Shown: positions 45,862-54,938, counted from the first letter of the stretch. The stretch: 60,632 nucleotides of DNA from Chitinophagales bacterium (GCA_018401955.1 JAGYJT010000019.1:1-60632); one strand, 5' to 3'. The notes: generated by a model from the sequence alone, not told the origin. Numbers and translations: made by a program.

Positions 45862-46674
45862 TTAGTTAAGCCAAATGGGTAGGTCAACACTGGTACCGTG
45901 GTGCAATAACGGTTCTATGTATGCACAATTTTCAAGCGTGTCAAACTTAGGGTGATTTGGGGTGTATTCCAGTTCTGTAGGCTCAGGATTGCCATCCTCA
46001 TCTTCAAACTTCTGACCAGTATTTATATTAACAACCAATAGTTTTCGGTTGCCAATAGTATAGGTTCTAGTTGACCCAATATCAACAAGGTTACCTTCAG
46101 ATAACCTATCAGGGAAATAGGTATCTGGCCCCTCTGCTCCAAAGTAGTAAATGACAGTTGATGAATCTTGCATGGATACATTGCTTACATCGTATAGCTT
46201 TCCGCTACTTTGGTGTTTTATGTATCCCTTGGTTGAGTCCCCATTGTTTGTAACGGCTGCAACTTTACAACTTTGCCTAAAGTTGCACATGCTTATACGG
46301 TCAGGTTTAAAGGGCTGAAAGCCTCCTATGGCGATTGCACTATTTAGTGCTTGATGATACAATTGTTCAATTTGGCCCATTTCGTTAGTCTCGCTCCATG
46401 CAACAGAATGGCTGACGTATGTTGATTTAATGGTGTAATCTTTTACATCAAACAAAACTAATCTGGCTGTTCCATGCCACCAAGGATTATCTGTTTTCAC
46501 TTTTGCTGTATCTGGTATTTCATGCCCCCTATGCATTACAAGGTTAAGTGCTACCACTTTGTCACCAATTATACCAAGGGGAAACAGCCTAGTTTGACGA
46601 GCTGAGTAACATGCCTGTGCATCAATAAAAGCAAACAAAAAGGAGATAAAAACAGCGGTAATGGTATACTTCAT
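45862..46674 (-). CDS. Secreted protein of an unrecognised family (paralogue 1)
   Basis: A 270-residue protein with signal peptide MKYTITAVFISFLFAFIDAQ, mature start ACYSARQTRLFPLGIIGDKV, WWHGTARLVLFDV, and the C-terminal block NCAYIEPLLHHGTSVDLPIW then LN. It is upstream of and nearly touching the paralogue. The C-terminal block is the best conserved part and suggests a folded domain of its own. No function is claimed. Confidence 0.72.
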   Translation of the reverse strand: MKYTITAVFISFLFAFIDAQACYSARQTRLFPLGIIGDKVVALNLVMHRGHEIPDTAKVKTDNPWWHGTARLVLFDVKDYTIKSTYVSHSVAWSETNEMGQIEQLYHQALNSAIAIGGFQPFKPDRISMCNFRQSCKVAAVTNNGDSTKGYIKHQSSGKLYDVSNVSMQDSSTVIYYFGAEGPDTYFPDRLSEGNLVDIGSTRTYTIGNRKLLVVNINTGQKFEDEDGNPEPTELEYTPNHPKFDTLENCAYIEPLLHHGTSVDLPIWLN

Positions 46675-46756
46675 CAGATACCTTTTTTATTCAACGGAAA
46701 AATACTAAAAATATTGACCGCATTCACCTACCACAACATTTGCGTATTTTTACACC

Positions 46757-47476
46757 ATGCTGCTTCCCAATCAAGACCCTATGGGTCAGGCCATGCTTGA
46801 TTATCTAAAGTTTCCCGACCCAAAGGCGAATATTATTGTGCATTGCGATTCGGCTGATGATGACGTGATACCGGTAAAGCTGCTGTTCCGCACTTGGGAC
46901 CAGATGAACGAGTTGGAAAAATTGGCATTGGATAGTTGCTATGGTCGTGTGCTTGATTTGGGTGCAGGGGCAGGCGGCCACGCCTTAGAACTTCAAAAAC
47001 TGGGGTTTGATGTAGTAGCTGCCGATATTTCGCCAGGTGCTATAGCGGTAATGAAAGCTAGGGGTGTGCTGGATGCCAGAGGCACTGACTTGGCAGGCTT
47101 GGTGGGTGAGCAGTTTGATACCATACTGCTGATGATGAACGGCATTGGTATAGCTGGTAACATTGCAGGACTGAAAGAGTGGTTTGGGTTAGTTAAAAAG
47201 GTATTGAGCCCTGATGGGCAAATAATATTCGACACCTCAGACATTGAGTATATATATGCAGAGGCCGATGGCTCGGTAATGATACCCATGGATAGACCAT
47301 ACTACGGCGAGGTGCGATACCAAATGGAATATAAGGATGTTAAAAGTGTTGGTTTCCCGTGGCTGTTTATTGATAGCGTAACACTCACCCAAGTGGCCCA
47401 TGATTGCGGCTTTGATGTTGAGCTGCTGGATGCGGGCGAAAACTTTACCTACTTGGTTAGCTTAAAACGATTGTAG
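46757..47476 (+). CDS. Class I SAM-dependent methyltransferase
   Basis: A 239-residue methyltransferase. Motif I is VLDLGAGAGGHALELQ, motif II VVAADISPGAIAVMKARG, and TILLMMNGIGIAGN follows as the usual fourth strand. The substrate is unknown. A TATTTTTA box lies 5 bp before the ATG, so the message may be nearly leaderless. It is transcribed alone and diverges from the secreted pair. Confidence 0.88.
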   Translation: MLLPNQDPMGQAMLDYLKFPDPKANIIVHCDSADDDVIPVKLLFRTWDQMNELEKLALDSCYGRVLDLGAGAGGHALELQKLGFDVVAADISPGAIAVMKARGVLDARGTDLAGLVGEQFDTILLMMNGIGIAGNIAGLKEWFGLVKKVLSPDGQIIFDTSDIEYIYAEADGSVMIPMDRPYYGEVRYQMEYKDVKSVGFPWLFIDSVTLTQVAHDCGFDVELLDAGENFTYLVSLKRL

Positions 47477-47648
47477 GGTCAATACTTGAGTGAAGATTTC
47501 TACACTTATTACTGGTTTACCCCAAACAATACTCATCACCATTCTTTGCCTTCGAGCTACTTTCTTGGTATAGTGCGGCTTTGCGCAAACAGCTGTTCCC
47601 TCGGCACAATACTTGCACTTTTATCAGTGTAAACCAAAAAACATTGTT

Positions 47649-47747
47649 ATGAAAAACTTACTTAAATGGGCCGCCCTAGCTGGTGTTGCCCGCTATGCGT
47701 ATCTTAAATACAAAGGTAAAAGCACTGGTATGGATACTAAGGCATAA
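47649..47747 (+). CDS. 32-residue mini-protein with its own terminator
   Basis: A short frame, MKNLLKWAALAGVARYAYLK followed by YKGKSTGMDTKA, with a basic, amphipathic or hydrophobic start. It is followed by two hairpins, one a good terminator, which suggests that the region is a real transcript. It might be a small membrane peptide or the start of a decayed longer gene. No family is known. Confidence 0.4.
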   Translation: MKNLLKWAALAGVARYAYLKYKGKSTGMDTKA

Positions 47748-47783
47748 ACCTTATGTATATTGACTAGCCAAAAGGCTATGATG

Positions 47784-47815
47784 AAGGAACTGTGTTGAAA
47801 CATGGTTCCTTTTTC
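47784..47815 (+). terminator. Intrinsic terminator after the mini-protein frame
   Basis: The stem AAGGAAC/GTTCCTT (47784-47790, 47805-47811) with a partly paired loop is followed by TTTT. A second perfect small hairpin TAGCC-AAAA-GGCTA precedes it (47765-47778). Confidence 0.75.
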
Positions 47816-47885
47816 TTTTGGTGTTGATTGAAAGTGGTACGCCAGTATCATACAATTTCTTATATTCGACAACAAGAATGACACT

Positions 47886-50624
47886 ATGACCGGTCACCAC
47901 CTACACATACTAGTGGCAGAAGATAATGAAGCCGATGCCCATCTGCTAAAGCGAGCCATACAACATCTTATAGCTGATGAGTTTACGTACATTGAGTATG
48001 ACAACCTATCGGATGTAAAAACGTATTTGGCAACCAACCAAGCTGATGTGCTGTTATTGGATATTAATTTGCCAGATAGCAACGAGGAGATTTCTTTTGA
48101 GTTTATAAGGGAGTATAAAAGCAGGTTGCCAATAGTGGTATTCTCGGGCCATCAAACCGAAGACTTGCGACGAGCGGCCATAAAGGCGGGTGCACAAGAT
48201 TATATTGTAAAAGGTCAACATGATTATAAGCAACTAGACCGAACCATATACTATGCCATTGAGCGGGCATCGTTGCAGCACCAAGTAGAGCAATTTGCAC
48301 AAGAACTAAAGGTATACAAAGATAAACTTGTAGAAGCACAAGCCATTGCACAATTGGGCCATTGGGAGTATGATGCATTTAATATGACCTTCTTTTGGTC
48401 GATACAAGCCTTAACAATATTAGAGCTGTCCATCAACAAAAAACGCATGCCCATCCGCGAGTTTTTGGATATGGTGGTGGAAGCTGATAAGCGAACCGTG
48501 ATGGAAACCTTTAGGCAGGCCATTGAAGATAATAGCGATTTTAACATCGATATAGCCGTGTTGCTACCCGACATTACCATAAAGCAGATAAACCTGAGGG
48601 TGCGCTCGAGCCACGAAGATAGCTTGGATAGAAAGATTATAGTAGGCACCATACAAGATATATCGGGCCGGAAAAGAATTGAAGATGCACTGAAAAAGAG
48701 CGAAGAAAAGTATCATAGCCTTTTTGAGCAAAGCCGAGATGCCATATATATAACCAGTAGAGATGGGCATTTTGCCGATTTTAATAAAGCCACGCTAGAG
48801 ATATTTGGGTATGAGCAAGATGAAATGAAAAAGCTCAATGTGCGCGATATTTACCTCAACCCATTTGAGCGCGTGAAGTTTAAAAAGGAAATTGAAGACA
48901 AAGGCTATGTAAGAGACTTTGAGCTAAAGCTGCGCAGAAAAGACGGTACCAAGATAGATTGTATGATTACCGCCTCGCTTTGGTACTCCAACGAGGGTAA
49001 GCTTATGGGCTATCAAGGTACTATAAGAGATATTACGCAGAAGCGTAGGGGAGAGGAGCTGGTAAAAGAAAAGGAAATTGCCCAACGCTCTGCCAAAATG
49101 AAAGAGCGCTTTTTGGCGAATATGAGCCACGAGATACGCACCCCCATTAATGCCATTAATGGCTTAACCCACCTGTTGCAGCAAACTAACGTAGATGGAA
49201 AACAAAGTGAATACATACGAGGTATTCGCTCATCATCAGAGCATCTATTAGAGCTGATTAACGACATATTGGACTTCACTAAGATAGAGGCAGGCAAAAT
49301 TATTTTTGAGGAAGTAGACTTTCATTTGGGTACGGTACTGCAACAAATTATCAATACCCTGCGCTTTAAGGCTGACGACAAGAAAATTGAGTTGCTGCTT
49401 GAAGCCGACCCTGAACTGCCGGAAGCATTGATAGGCGACCCGCTAAGGCTTAAGCAAATATTGATAAACCTATTGAGTAACGCCGTAAAGTTTACCGATT
49501 ATGGTTTTGTGAAACTTACAGCTAAGCTACTCGAAAAGGTTGAAGATGAATATGTAATAAGCTTTACTGTAGAGGATACCGGCATAGGCATACCGGCCGA
49601 TAAGTTGGATAGTGTGTTTAGTAGTTTTACACAACTCAACCAAGAACTTAACCGCAAAGCCGAGGGGACAGGCTTGGGCCTCACCATTACCCGTCAGTTT
49701 GTTGAGCTGCAGGGCGGCACCATATCAGTAAGAAGCAAGATTGGCAAAGGCTCTAGTTTTAACGTGATACTTAAGTATAAAAAAGGCGGCGCCAAGGCAG
49801 AAGTGATACCTGATACGCCAACAGGAAACGGATTTAAGGTGACCGACATTGGCAACAAGCGCATACTGATAGTTGAAGATAAAAAACTGAACCAAGTGGT
49901 GGCCAACGAAATGCTGCACTCTTGGTGGGGTACCGTGGAGACCGAGATTGCCGAAAATGGCCGGATTGCGGTTGAAATGCTCCAGCAGCGCTCGTATGAT
50001 ATTGTGCTAATGGACGTACAAATGCCTGAGATGGATGGCTTGGAGGCCACTCGGTTCATTCGTAAGCGGTTTATTCCGCCTGCTAGCGAGGTGCCTATTT
50101 TGGCCATGACGGCGTTTGCCACTACTGGCGAGGCCGATAAGTGCATTGAGGCTGGCATGAACGATTATATCTCCAAACCATTTGAGCCAGAGCATTTGCA
50201 TAATAAAATAGTGGCTCTATTGTATTATAAAGACTCTGTGAAGCCTGGCGCTGTTACCTCTGCCAAAAACAATGAGGAGGCGCAAGCTTTGGAGGTGCTA
50301 GACTTAAACTACCTTGATAGAATAACGGGCGGCAACGAAAACCTGCGCAAGCAAATAGTAGAATTGTTGCTCACCGAAACCCCTGATGAGCTTAGTAAGC
50401 TGGAAGGCTTTGCCAAAGATGCCAACTGGCCTAGGGTGCGTGGCGTAGCGCATAAAATGAAATCATCGGCTACCTACTTGGGCCTAAATCAAACCCTTGC
50501 CAGACTTAAACAAATTGAGGAAAACGCCAATGGCCTTACCAACCTTGATGAGATACCTAACTGGGTAGGGGAGGCAAGCATTAATTTGAAGAAGGCGTTG
50601 GAAGTGCTTAAGGCAGGTGCGTAA
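47886..50624 (+). CDS. Hybrid histidine kinase with N-terminal receiver, two PAS, receiver and HPt
   Basis: A 912-residue soluble sensor kinase. Domain order: receiver (about 5-125, phospho-Asp in VLLLDINLPDS); PAS/PAC (about 150-265); PAS (about 270-395); HisKA with His in NMSHEIRTPINAINGL; HATPase with NLLSNAVKF, DTGIGIP and GTGLGLTI; second receiver (IVLMDVQMPEMDG, ISKPF); and HPt with His in GVAHKMKSSATYLGL. No membrane segment is seen. It is an orphan: no response regulator or histidine kinase gene is adjacent. A multistep phosphorelay within one chain that signals to an unlinked output is the likely mode. Confidence 0.95.
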   Translation: MTGHHLHILVAEDNEADAHLLKRAIQHLIADEFTYIEYDNLSDVKTYLATNQADVLLLDINLPDSNEEISFEFIREYKSRLPIVVFSGHQTEDLRRAAIKAGAQDYIVKGQHDYKQLDRTIYYAIERASLQHQVEQFAQELKVYKDKLVEAQAIAQLGHWEYDAFNMTFFWSIQALTILELSINKKRMPIREFLDMVVEADKRTVMETFRQAIEDNSDFNIDIAVLLPDITIKQINLRVRSSHEDSLDRKIIVGTIQDISGRKRIEDALKKSEEKYHSLFEQSRDAIYITSRDGHFADFNKATLEIFGYEQDEMKKLNVRDIYLNPFERVKFKKEIEDKGYVRDFELKLRRKDGTKIDCMITASLWYSNEGKLMGYQGTIRDITQKRRGEELVKEKEIAQRSAKMKERFLANMSHEIRTPINAINGLTHLLQQTNVDGKQSEYIRGIRSSSEHLLELINDILDFTKIEAGKIIFEEVDFHLGTVLQQIINTLRFKADDKKIELLLEADPELPEALIGDPLRLKQILINLLSNAVKFTDYGFVKLTAKLLEKVEDEYVISFTVEDTGIGIPADKLDSVFSSFTQLNQELNRKAEGTGLGLTITRQFVELQGGTISVRSKIGKGSSFNVILKYKKGGAKAEVIPDTPTGNGFKVTDIGNKRILIVEDKKLNQVVANEMLHSWWGTVETEIAENGRIAVEMLQQRSYDIVLMDVQMPEMDGLEATRFIRKRFIPPASEVPILAMTAFATTGEADKCIEAGMNDYISKPFEPEHLHNKIVALLYYKDSVKPGAVTSAKNNEEAQALEVLDLNYLDRITGGNENLRKQIVELLLTETPDELSKLEGFAKDANWPRVRGVAHKMKSSATYLGLNQTLARLKQIEENANGLTNLDEIPNWVGEASINLKKALEVLKAGA

Positions 50625-50733
50625 GATGGTTATTGGTTGATAGGTTATTGGTAATTGGTTGCAATTGAAATGGTACAAGCCAGCCTTAGCAAGTTGTTAT
50701 ATAATTTTTCTGGCTTGTTAACGTTTACTACTC

Positions 50734-51693
50734 ATGAAAAAATTATTGTTAATCTTTGTTTTGCTAGGGATATTGGTGCCTGCATCCTTTGCCTGCCTCA
50801 ATGAAACCTCGGTAACTGCCACGGGCAAGGAAGTATTTAGCGATGCAGGATTGCCAACTTTGGTGCCCAAAGGAACTGACTTTACCATCAACAAAAGTAG
50901 TTATGAAAAACAGGCTAAACAGTATTTAGAATATTGGAAAGAACATGGTAACGTATCATATTACTCTGATTATGGGGTGCACCTTGTTTATTTAGGTAGA
51001 TATGAGGAGGCAAAGAGCGTTTTTCAAGAAATCGAACAACTGTTTCCGGGACGCTATGCAACCGCGGCCAACATTGGCACCGTGTACGAACTGTTGGGCC
51101 AAAATGACTCAGCACTTTATTGGATAACAGAATCGGTAAGAATAAACCCTGCGGCCCACGATAGTTCGGAGTGGCTGCATGTAAACATATTAAAAGCAAA
51201 AATTAAAGGGGAGCAGTTCATTACCAGCGAATTTTTGATTGGTACATCATTTGGCACTGATGCTGTGCCAAGTACCGACCTCACCGAACAGCAGCTTGAT
51301 AAATTAGGAATGGCAATATACTACCAACTTAAAGAGCGTATGTCGTTCATTAAACCGAAAGAGCCGATTGTAGCCTTGTTGTTATTCGAACTGGGTAACA
51401 TCACCTCGTATACCCATACGGTAGCTAACGCAATTAGCAATTACAAGTTGGCCAAAGAGTATGGGTATGATAATTTGGTAATGAATGCTCGTTGGCAAAG
51501 GTTTGCCTCAATGCACAATGAAGTAGTAGATCCTTTGGATACTGACCAAAAAGAAATTTACCCACCGGATGCCACAGGGGCTATGGGTTCAACACTCAGT
51601 ACCACGAACAGTGGGGCTTGGATAATGTTTGGTTTGTTAAGCCTGGTAATAGGCTTGGTGCTTGTTGGGTACTTTAGGCGCAGGGCGAAATGA
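50734..51693 (+). CDS. TPR protein with signal peptide and C-terminal membrane anchor
   Basis: A 319-residue protein with N-terminal signal MKKLLLIFVLLGILVPASFA. TPR-like units occupy about residues 60-150 (YGVHLVYLGRYEEAKSVFQ, AANIGTVYELLGQNDSALYW). The C-terminal membrane helix (WIMFGLLSLVIGLVLVGYF) ends in RRRAK. It is probably anchored with TPRs outside the cytoplasm. It precedes the lemA-TPM cluster by 130 bp, possibly a separate unit. Partner unknown. Confidence 0.8.
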   Translation: MKKLLLIFVLLGILVPASFACLNETSVTATGKEVFSDAGLPTLVPKGTDFTINKSSYEKQAKQYLEYWKEHGNVSYYSDYGVHLVYLGRYEEAKSVFQEIEQLFPGRYATAANIGTVYELLGQNDSALYWITESVRINPAAHDSSEWLHVNILKAKIKGEQFITSEFLIGTSFGTDAVPSTDLTEQQLDKLGMAIYYQLKERMSFIKPKEPIVALLLFELGNITSYTHTVANAISNYKLAKEYGYDNLVMNARWQRFASMHNEVVDPLDTDQKEIYPPDATGAMGSTLSTTNSGAWIMFGLLSLVIGLVLVGYFRRRAK

Positions 51694-51758
51694 GTTATTG
51701 GTGTTTCCTTTTACAATTTCCTAGCCACTCACTCGTCAGAGGTAGTATACTGCAAGCA

Positions 51759-51792
51759 TTTTGGGAGGTCTAATTAATATTCCCGTAGTTTG
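51759..51792 (+). promoter_or_regulatory. Candidate Bacteroidota promoter for lemA
   Basis: TTTTG (51759-51763) and TAGTTTG (51786-51792) are separated by 22 bp, close to the Bacteroidota TTG/TAnnTTTG arrangement, about 31 bp upstream of lemA. The -7 box is one base short of consensus. Confidence 0.3.
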
Positions 51793-51823
51793 CAGTAGCG
51801 TTTAACAAAACAACGTTTTATTT

Positions 51824-52414
51824 ATGAGCACAGGCTTAAAAATTGGTTTAGGAATACTCGCAGTATTGCTATTGTTTGGTGGTTGTGGCGTATCGGGCTA
51901 CAACTCTTTAGTTAACTCTAACCTTACTGTAGAAGAAACGTGGGCAAACGTGCAGGTGCAATACCAGCGCAGGGCCGATTTGATACCCAACCTAGTAAGC
52001 ACTATCAAGGGTTCAGGCGATTTTGAGCAATCAACCCTTATGGGCGTTATTGAAGCGCGGAGCAATGCCACCAGCGTAAACATCAACGCTGATGAACTTA
52101 CCCCCGAAAACATGGCCAAATTTGAGGCTGCTCAACAACAATTGAGCTCTTCACTGTCTAAGCTATTGGTAACGGTGGAGCGCTATCCTGATTTGAAAAC
52201 CACTAAGGCATATCAAGATTTGATGATAGCCTTAGAAGGAGCCGAGAATAGGATAACCAAAGCACGCCAAGATTATACCGCTGCGGTTAAAAATTACAAC
52301 TCCAATGTACTCACCTTCCCTAAGAACATTTTGGCAGGTATGTTTGGCTTTGAAAAGAAACCAACCTTTGAGGCCAAAGAAGGCACTGATGTGGTACCAG
52401 AAGTAACGTTTTAA
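51824..52414 (+). CDS. LemA family protein
   Basis: A 196-residue LemA-family protein with an N-terminal membrane segment (GLGILAVLLLFGGCGVSGYN) and helices containing VEETWANVQVQYQRRADLIP, the family hallmark. LemA genes are often beside TPM-domain genes, as here; the pair is thought to work at the cell envelope, but the role is poorly known. The start is supported by the usual MSTGLKIG context. Confidence 0.93.
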   Translation: MSTGLKIGLGILAVLLLFGGCGVSGYNSLVNSNLTVEETWANVQVQYQRRADLIPNLVSTIKGSGDFEQSTLMGVIEARSNATSVNINADELTPENMAKFEAAQQQLSSSLSKLLVTVERYPDLKTTKAYQDLMIALEGAENRITKARQDYTAAVKNYNSNVLTFPKNILAGMFGFEKKPTFEAKEGTDVVPEVTF

Positions 52415-52415
52415 A

Positions 52416-52859
52416 ATGCCGAAAGCCAAAGACTTTTTTACTGCTGCCGAAAGCGAGCAAATCGTTCAGGCCATTCGCGATGCGGAGAAATCTACGTCGG
52501 GCGAGATACGAGTGCACTTGGAGGAGCATTGTAAAGGCGAACCATTGAATCGTGCTACGGAGTTATTTGCCAAGCTTAAAATGCAGGCTACTGCGCAACG
52601 CAATGGAGTAATTTTTTATCTGGCTGTGGAAGATAAGAAGTTTGCCATATATGGCGACAAAGGCATCAACGAAAAAGTACCAGCCGACTTTTGGCAACAA
52701 ACCCGCGACTTGATGCAAGGGCATTTTAAAGCAGGGCGGTTTGCTCAAGGACTATCAGAGGGTATAGTGCTTGCAGGTATCCAACTTAAGGCTTATTTCC
52801 CTTACCAAAAGGACGATGTAAACGAACTGGATGACGAAATATCATACCATAATGATTAG
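52416..52859 (+). CDS. TPM domain protein, soluble form
   Basis: A 147-residue TPM-domain protein (TPM_phosphatase family) starting 1 nt after the lemA stop. STSGEIRVHLEEHC, NGVIFYLAVEDKKFAIYGDK and GRFAQGLSEGI mark the domain. It lacks a signal peptide, unlike the two TPM proteins that follow, so it is probably cytoplasmic. Its end overlaps the next gene by 8 bp. Confidence 0.88.
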   Translation: MPKAKDFFTAAESEQIVQAIRDAEKSTSGEIRVHLEEHCKGEPLNRATELFAKLKMQATAQRNGVIFYLAVEDKKFAIYGDKGINEKVPADFWQQTRDLMQGHFKAGRFAQGLSEGIVLAGIQLKAYFPYQKDDVNELDDEISYHND

Positions 52860-53592
52860 AGGATTGATGATGTGGGGCATGGTGATGTTTGCGGTTTTAG
52901 CAACCGTTGCACAGCAAACCCCAGCGACATCGAGAAACTTGGTAAACGATGGGGCGCAAATATTTTCTGATGCCCAACGTAGCCAATTGGAGCAAAAATT
53001 GATTTCGTTTAATGATACCAATTCTACCCAAATAGTAATACTTACCCAAAGCGGCATTGAGCGCGAACTTAATGAATACGGAACGGATGTAATTGAAAAA
53101 TGGGGGATTGGCCAAGCAGGGCTCGATAATGGCGTACTGATAATTGTTGACCCTCAAAATAGAAATACCTATATCGCAACTGGAAGTGGCGCTGAAGGTT
53201 GGTTGCCTGACTTGTTAGCTAGGCGCATTGTTGACAATTATATGCTCCCAAACTTTAAAGAGAACAACTATTATAAAGGCGTTGATGAGGCCACTAACAT
53301 TATTATGAACCTTGCCACCGGTGAGTATACCGAAGCTGATGTAAAGTCGCCCAAAGTATCAAAGCAAAACATTAAGAAATGGACCCGCTTTCTACCGTTT
53401 ATTTTTATTTTAATATTCTTAATCTTCCGTAATTCTCGTGGTGGCGGCGGTGGTTACATGATGACTGGTGGTGGCTTTGGCGGATACTCTGGCGGCGGCG
53501 GCTTTGGTGGTGGTTTCGGCGGCGGCGGCGGTGGTGGAGGCTTCGGCGGTTTCGGTGGTGGCGGTTCCAGGCAGGTTGGTGGTAGCTGGTAA
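52852..53592 (+). CDS. TPM domain protein with membrane anchor and Gly-rich tail (YgcG-like)
   Basis: The start is set at ATG 52852, overlapping the upstream stop by 8 bp (246 residues); seven more codons are open upstream. Signal MIRGLMMWGMVMFAVLATVA; TPM domain with RNLVNDGAQIFSDAQ, WGIGQAGLDNGVLIIV and RNTYIATGSGAEGWLPD; a membrane helix (FLPFIFILIFLIF); and a long Gly-rich tail (GGGGGYMMTGGGFGG). This YgcG-like architecture is common downstream of lemA. The function is uncertain. Confidence 0.92.
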   Translation: MIRGLMMWGMVMFAVLATVAQQTPATSRNLVNDGAQIFSDAQRSQLEQKLISFNDTNSTQIVILTQSGIERELNEYGTDVIEKWGIGQAGLDNGVLIIVDPQNRNTYIATGSGAEGWLPDLLARRIVDNYMLPNFKENNYYKGVDEATNIIMNLATGEYTEADVKSPKVSKQNIKKWTRFLPFIFILIFLIFRNSRGGGGGYMMTGGGFGGYSGGGGFGGGFGGGGGGGGFGGFGGGGSRQVGGSW

Positions 53593-53624
53593 ACACTGAA
53601 AGAACATAAATTAGGGCTTTAAAT

Positions 53625-54122
53625 ATGTTAAATTCAATAAAAGGTGTATTGCTACTGGTGTTAATTTCGACCAGCCTTGTATCTTGTGGCACAAGAGTTT
53701 CGAAAGTGCCAAACCGTTTAGTAAACGATGAAGCCGTTGTGTTGTCTGTAGACCAAAGGAATACGCTTGAAACCAAGCTAGTTGCATTTAGCAATACCAA
53801 TGGCACCCAAATAGCAGTGCTTACCCGTAACGGCGTGAAGGAAGAGCTCAAGCCCTATTGTGCACACATTTTCAATACTTGGGGAATCGGACAAAAAGAA
53901 AGGAACAATGGTGTGCTATTGTTTATAGATCCATTGGAACGTAACACCTACATTACTACGGGTACTGGCACACAAGTGTGGTTGCCAGATAGTTTAGTGC
54001 AGGTAATAGTCGACAACCAGCTAATCCCGGCTTTTAAACAAGGCGACTATTATGAAGGGATTGATGATGCAACTGATGTTATTATGGACTTGGCTGAGAT
54101 AGCTTATCCTAGCGGAAAGTAA
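53625..54122 (+). CDS. TPM domain lipoprotein
   Basis: A 165-residue paralogue of the preceding gene, truncated after the TPM domain and without the helix and Gly-rich tail. The signal has lipobox LVSC (Cys21). It matches in WGIGQKERNNGVLLFIDPLE and RNTYITTGTGTQVWLPDS. It lies 32 bp downstream, so it is probably in the lemA operon. A tandem duplication converted into a lipoprotein is the likely origin. Confidence 0.86.
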   Translation: MLNSIKGVLLLVLISTSLVSCGTRVSKVPNRLVNDEAVVLSVDQRNTLETKLVAFSNTNGTQIAVLTRNGVKEELKPYCAHIFNTWGIGQKERNNGVLLFIDPLERNTYITTGTGTQVWLPDSLVQVIVDNQLIPAFKQGDYYEGIDDATDVIMDLAEIAYPSGK

Positions 54123-54185
54123 GGCGTTGATGGATACTTTTTCCTAGATTTTGTGTTAACTTTATACAACAAGTTTTTCGGGCAA

Positions 54186-54407
54186 ATGAAAACATTACAA
54201 ATACAAATACCGGATTCGTTAGATGAAAACGAGGTTTTAATACTTCTCGGGGGCAAGCTATACGAAAGTGGTAAATTGTCTCTTGGACAAGCAGCTGCCA
54301 TTGCCGGTCTGTCAAAAAAAACCTTTATCGAAGTTCTTGGTAAGTATGGAGTATCTGTTTTTTCTTCCTCTTTAGAAGATTTTGACCATGACCTCAAAAA
54401 CGCCTGA
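54186..54407 (+). CDS. UPF0175 family antitoxin
   Basis: A 73-residue UPF0175 protein, start set at ATG 54186 (MKTLQIQIPDSLDENEV); 11 codons upstream are also open. It contains a helix-turn-helix-like segment (LSLGQAAAIAGLSKKTFIEVL). It overlaps the toxin gene by 26 bp. UPF0175/DUF3368 pairs are type II toxin-antitoxin modules; the antitoxin binds DNA and the PIN toxin. Confidence 0.88.
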   Translation: MKTLQIQIPDSLDENEVLILLGGKLYESGKLSLGQAAAIAGLSKKTFIEVLGKYGVSVFSSSLEDFDHDLKNA

Positions 54408-54864
54408 GGTAGTCATAGCGGATACCAGCTGTCTAATTGTCCTCTCAAATGCAAACTTATTGTATGTACTTAAGGCCATGTATGGTAATGTTGTTATTAC
54501 CCCTGAGGTTGCTGAAGAGTTTGGCCTGGATGTTCCCAAATGGATTGAGATTAAACCGGTAAGCGATAAAAAGTATTTCAGTTTACTTAATTCATTGATT
54601 GATAAGGGCGAGGCCAGTGCAATCGCTTTTGCAATGGAGACCGATTCATCTAACCTTTTAATATTGGATGACTATAAGGCCAGAAAAGTAGCCAGTGATT
54701 TGAATATAAATTTTACAGGCACATTAGGGGTGCTAGCTCAGGCTAAAAATAAAGGTGTAATATCGGAGTTAAAGTCAATTTTAGATACTATAACGGCCAA
54801 TGGGTTTAGAATAGATACTGAGTTGCGGTCACATATTTTGGCAGCAGTTGGCGAGGTTGACTGA
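54382..54864 (+). CDS. DUF3368 PIN-domain toxin
   Basis: A 160-residue PIN-domain protein. Acidic residues of the likely nuclease site are in VVIADTSCLIVL, ITPEVAEEF, GEASAIAFA and LILDDYKARKVA. It probably cleaves RNA and is neutralised by the upstream UPF0175 protein. The start is set at the first ATG (MTMTSKTPEVV), with MTSKTPE as an alternative. Overlapping layout and order match this TA family. Confidence 0.88.
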   Translation: MTMTSKTPEVVIADTSCLIVLSNANLLYVLKAMYGNVVITPEVAEEFGLDVPKWIEIKPVSDKKYFSLLNSLIDKGEASAIAFAMETDSSNLLILDDYKARKVASDLNINFTGTLGVLAQAKNKGVISELKSILDTITANGFRIDTELRSHILAAVGEVD

Positions 54865-54938
54865 GTTACTGTTGTAAATTGTCTAATTGTTATACAACCT
54901 TAACCTTTTAAACAATGGACTATCAAACCCAAAGTAAC

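Noticed and set aside
49694-50158. 154-residue minus-strand frame within the histidine kinase gene
   Set aside because: It is wholly antisense to well-identified kinase and receiver domains.
53405-53851. 148-residue minus-strand frame with His/Arg-rich repeats
   Set aside because: It is antisense to the Gly-rich tail and the next TPM gene; the His/Arg/Ser runs are only the complement of Gly codons.
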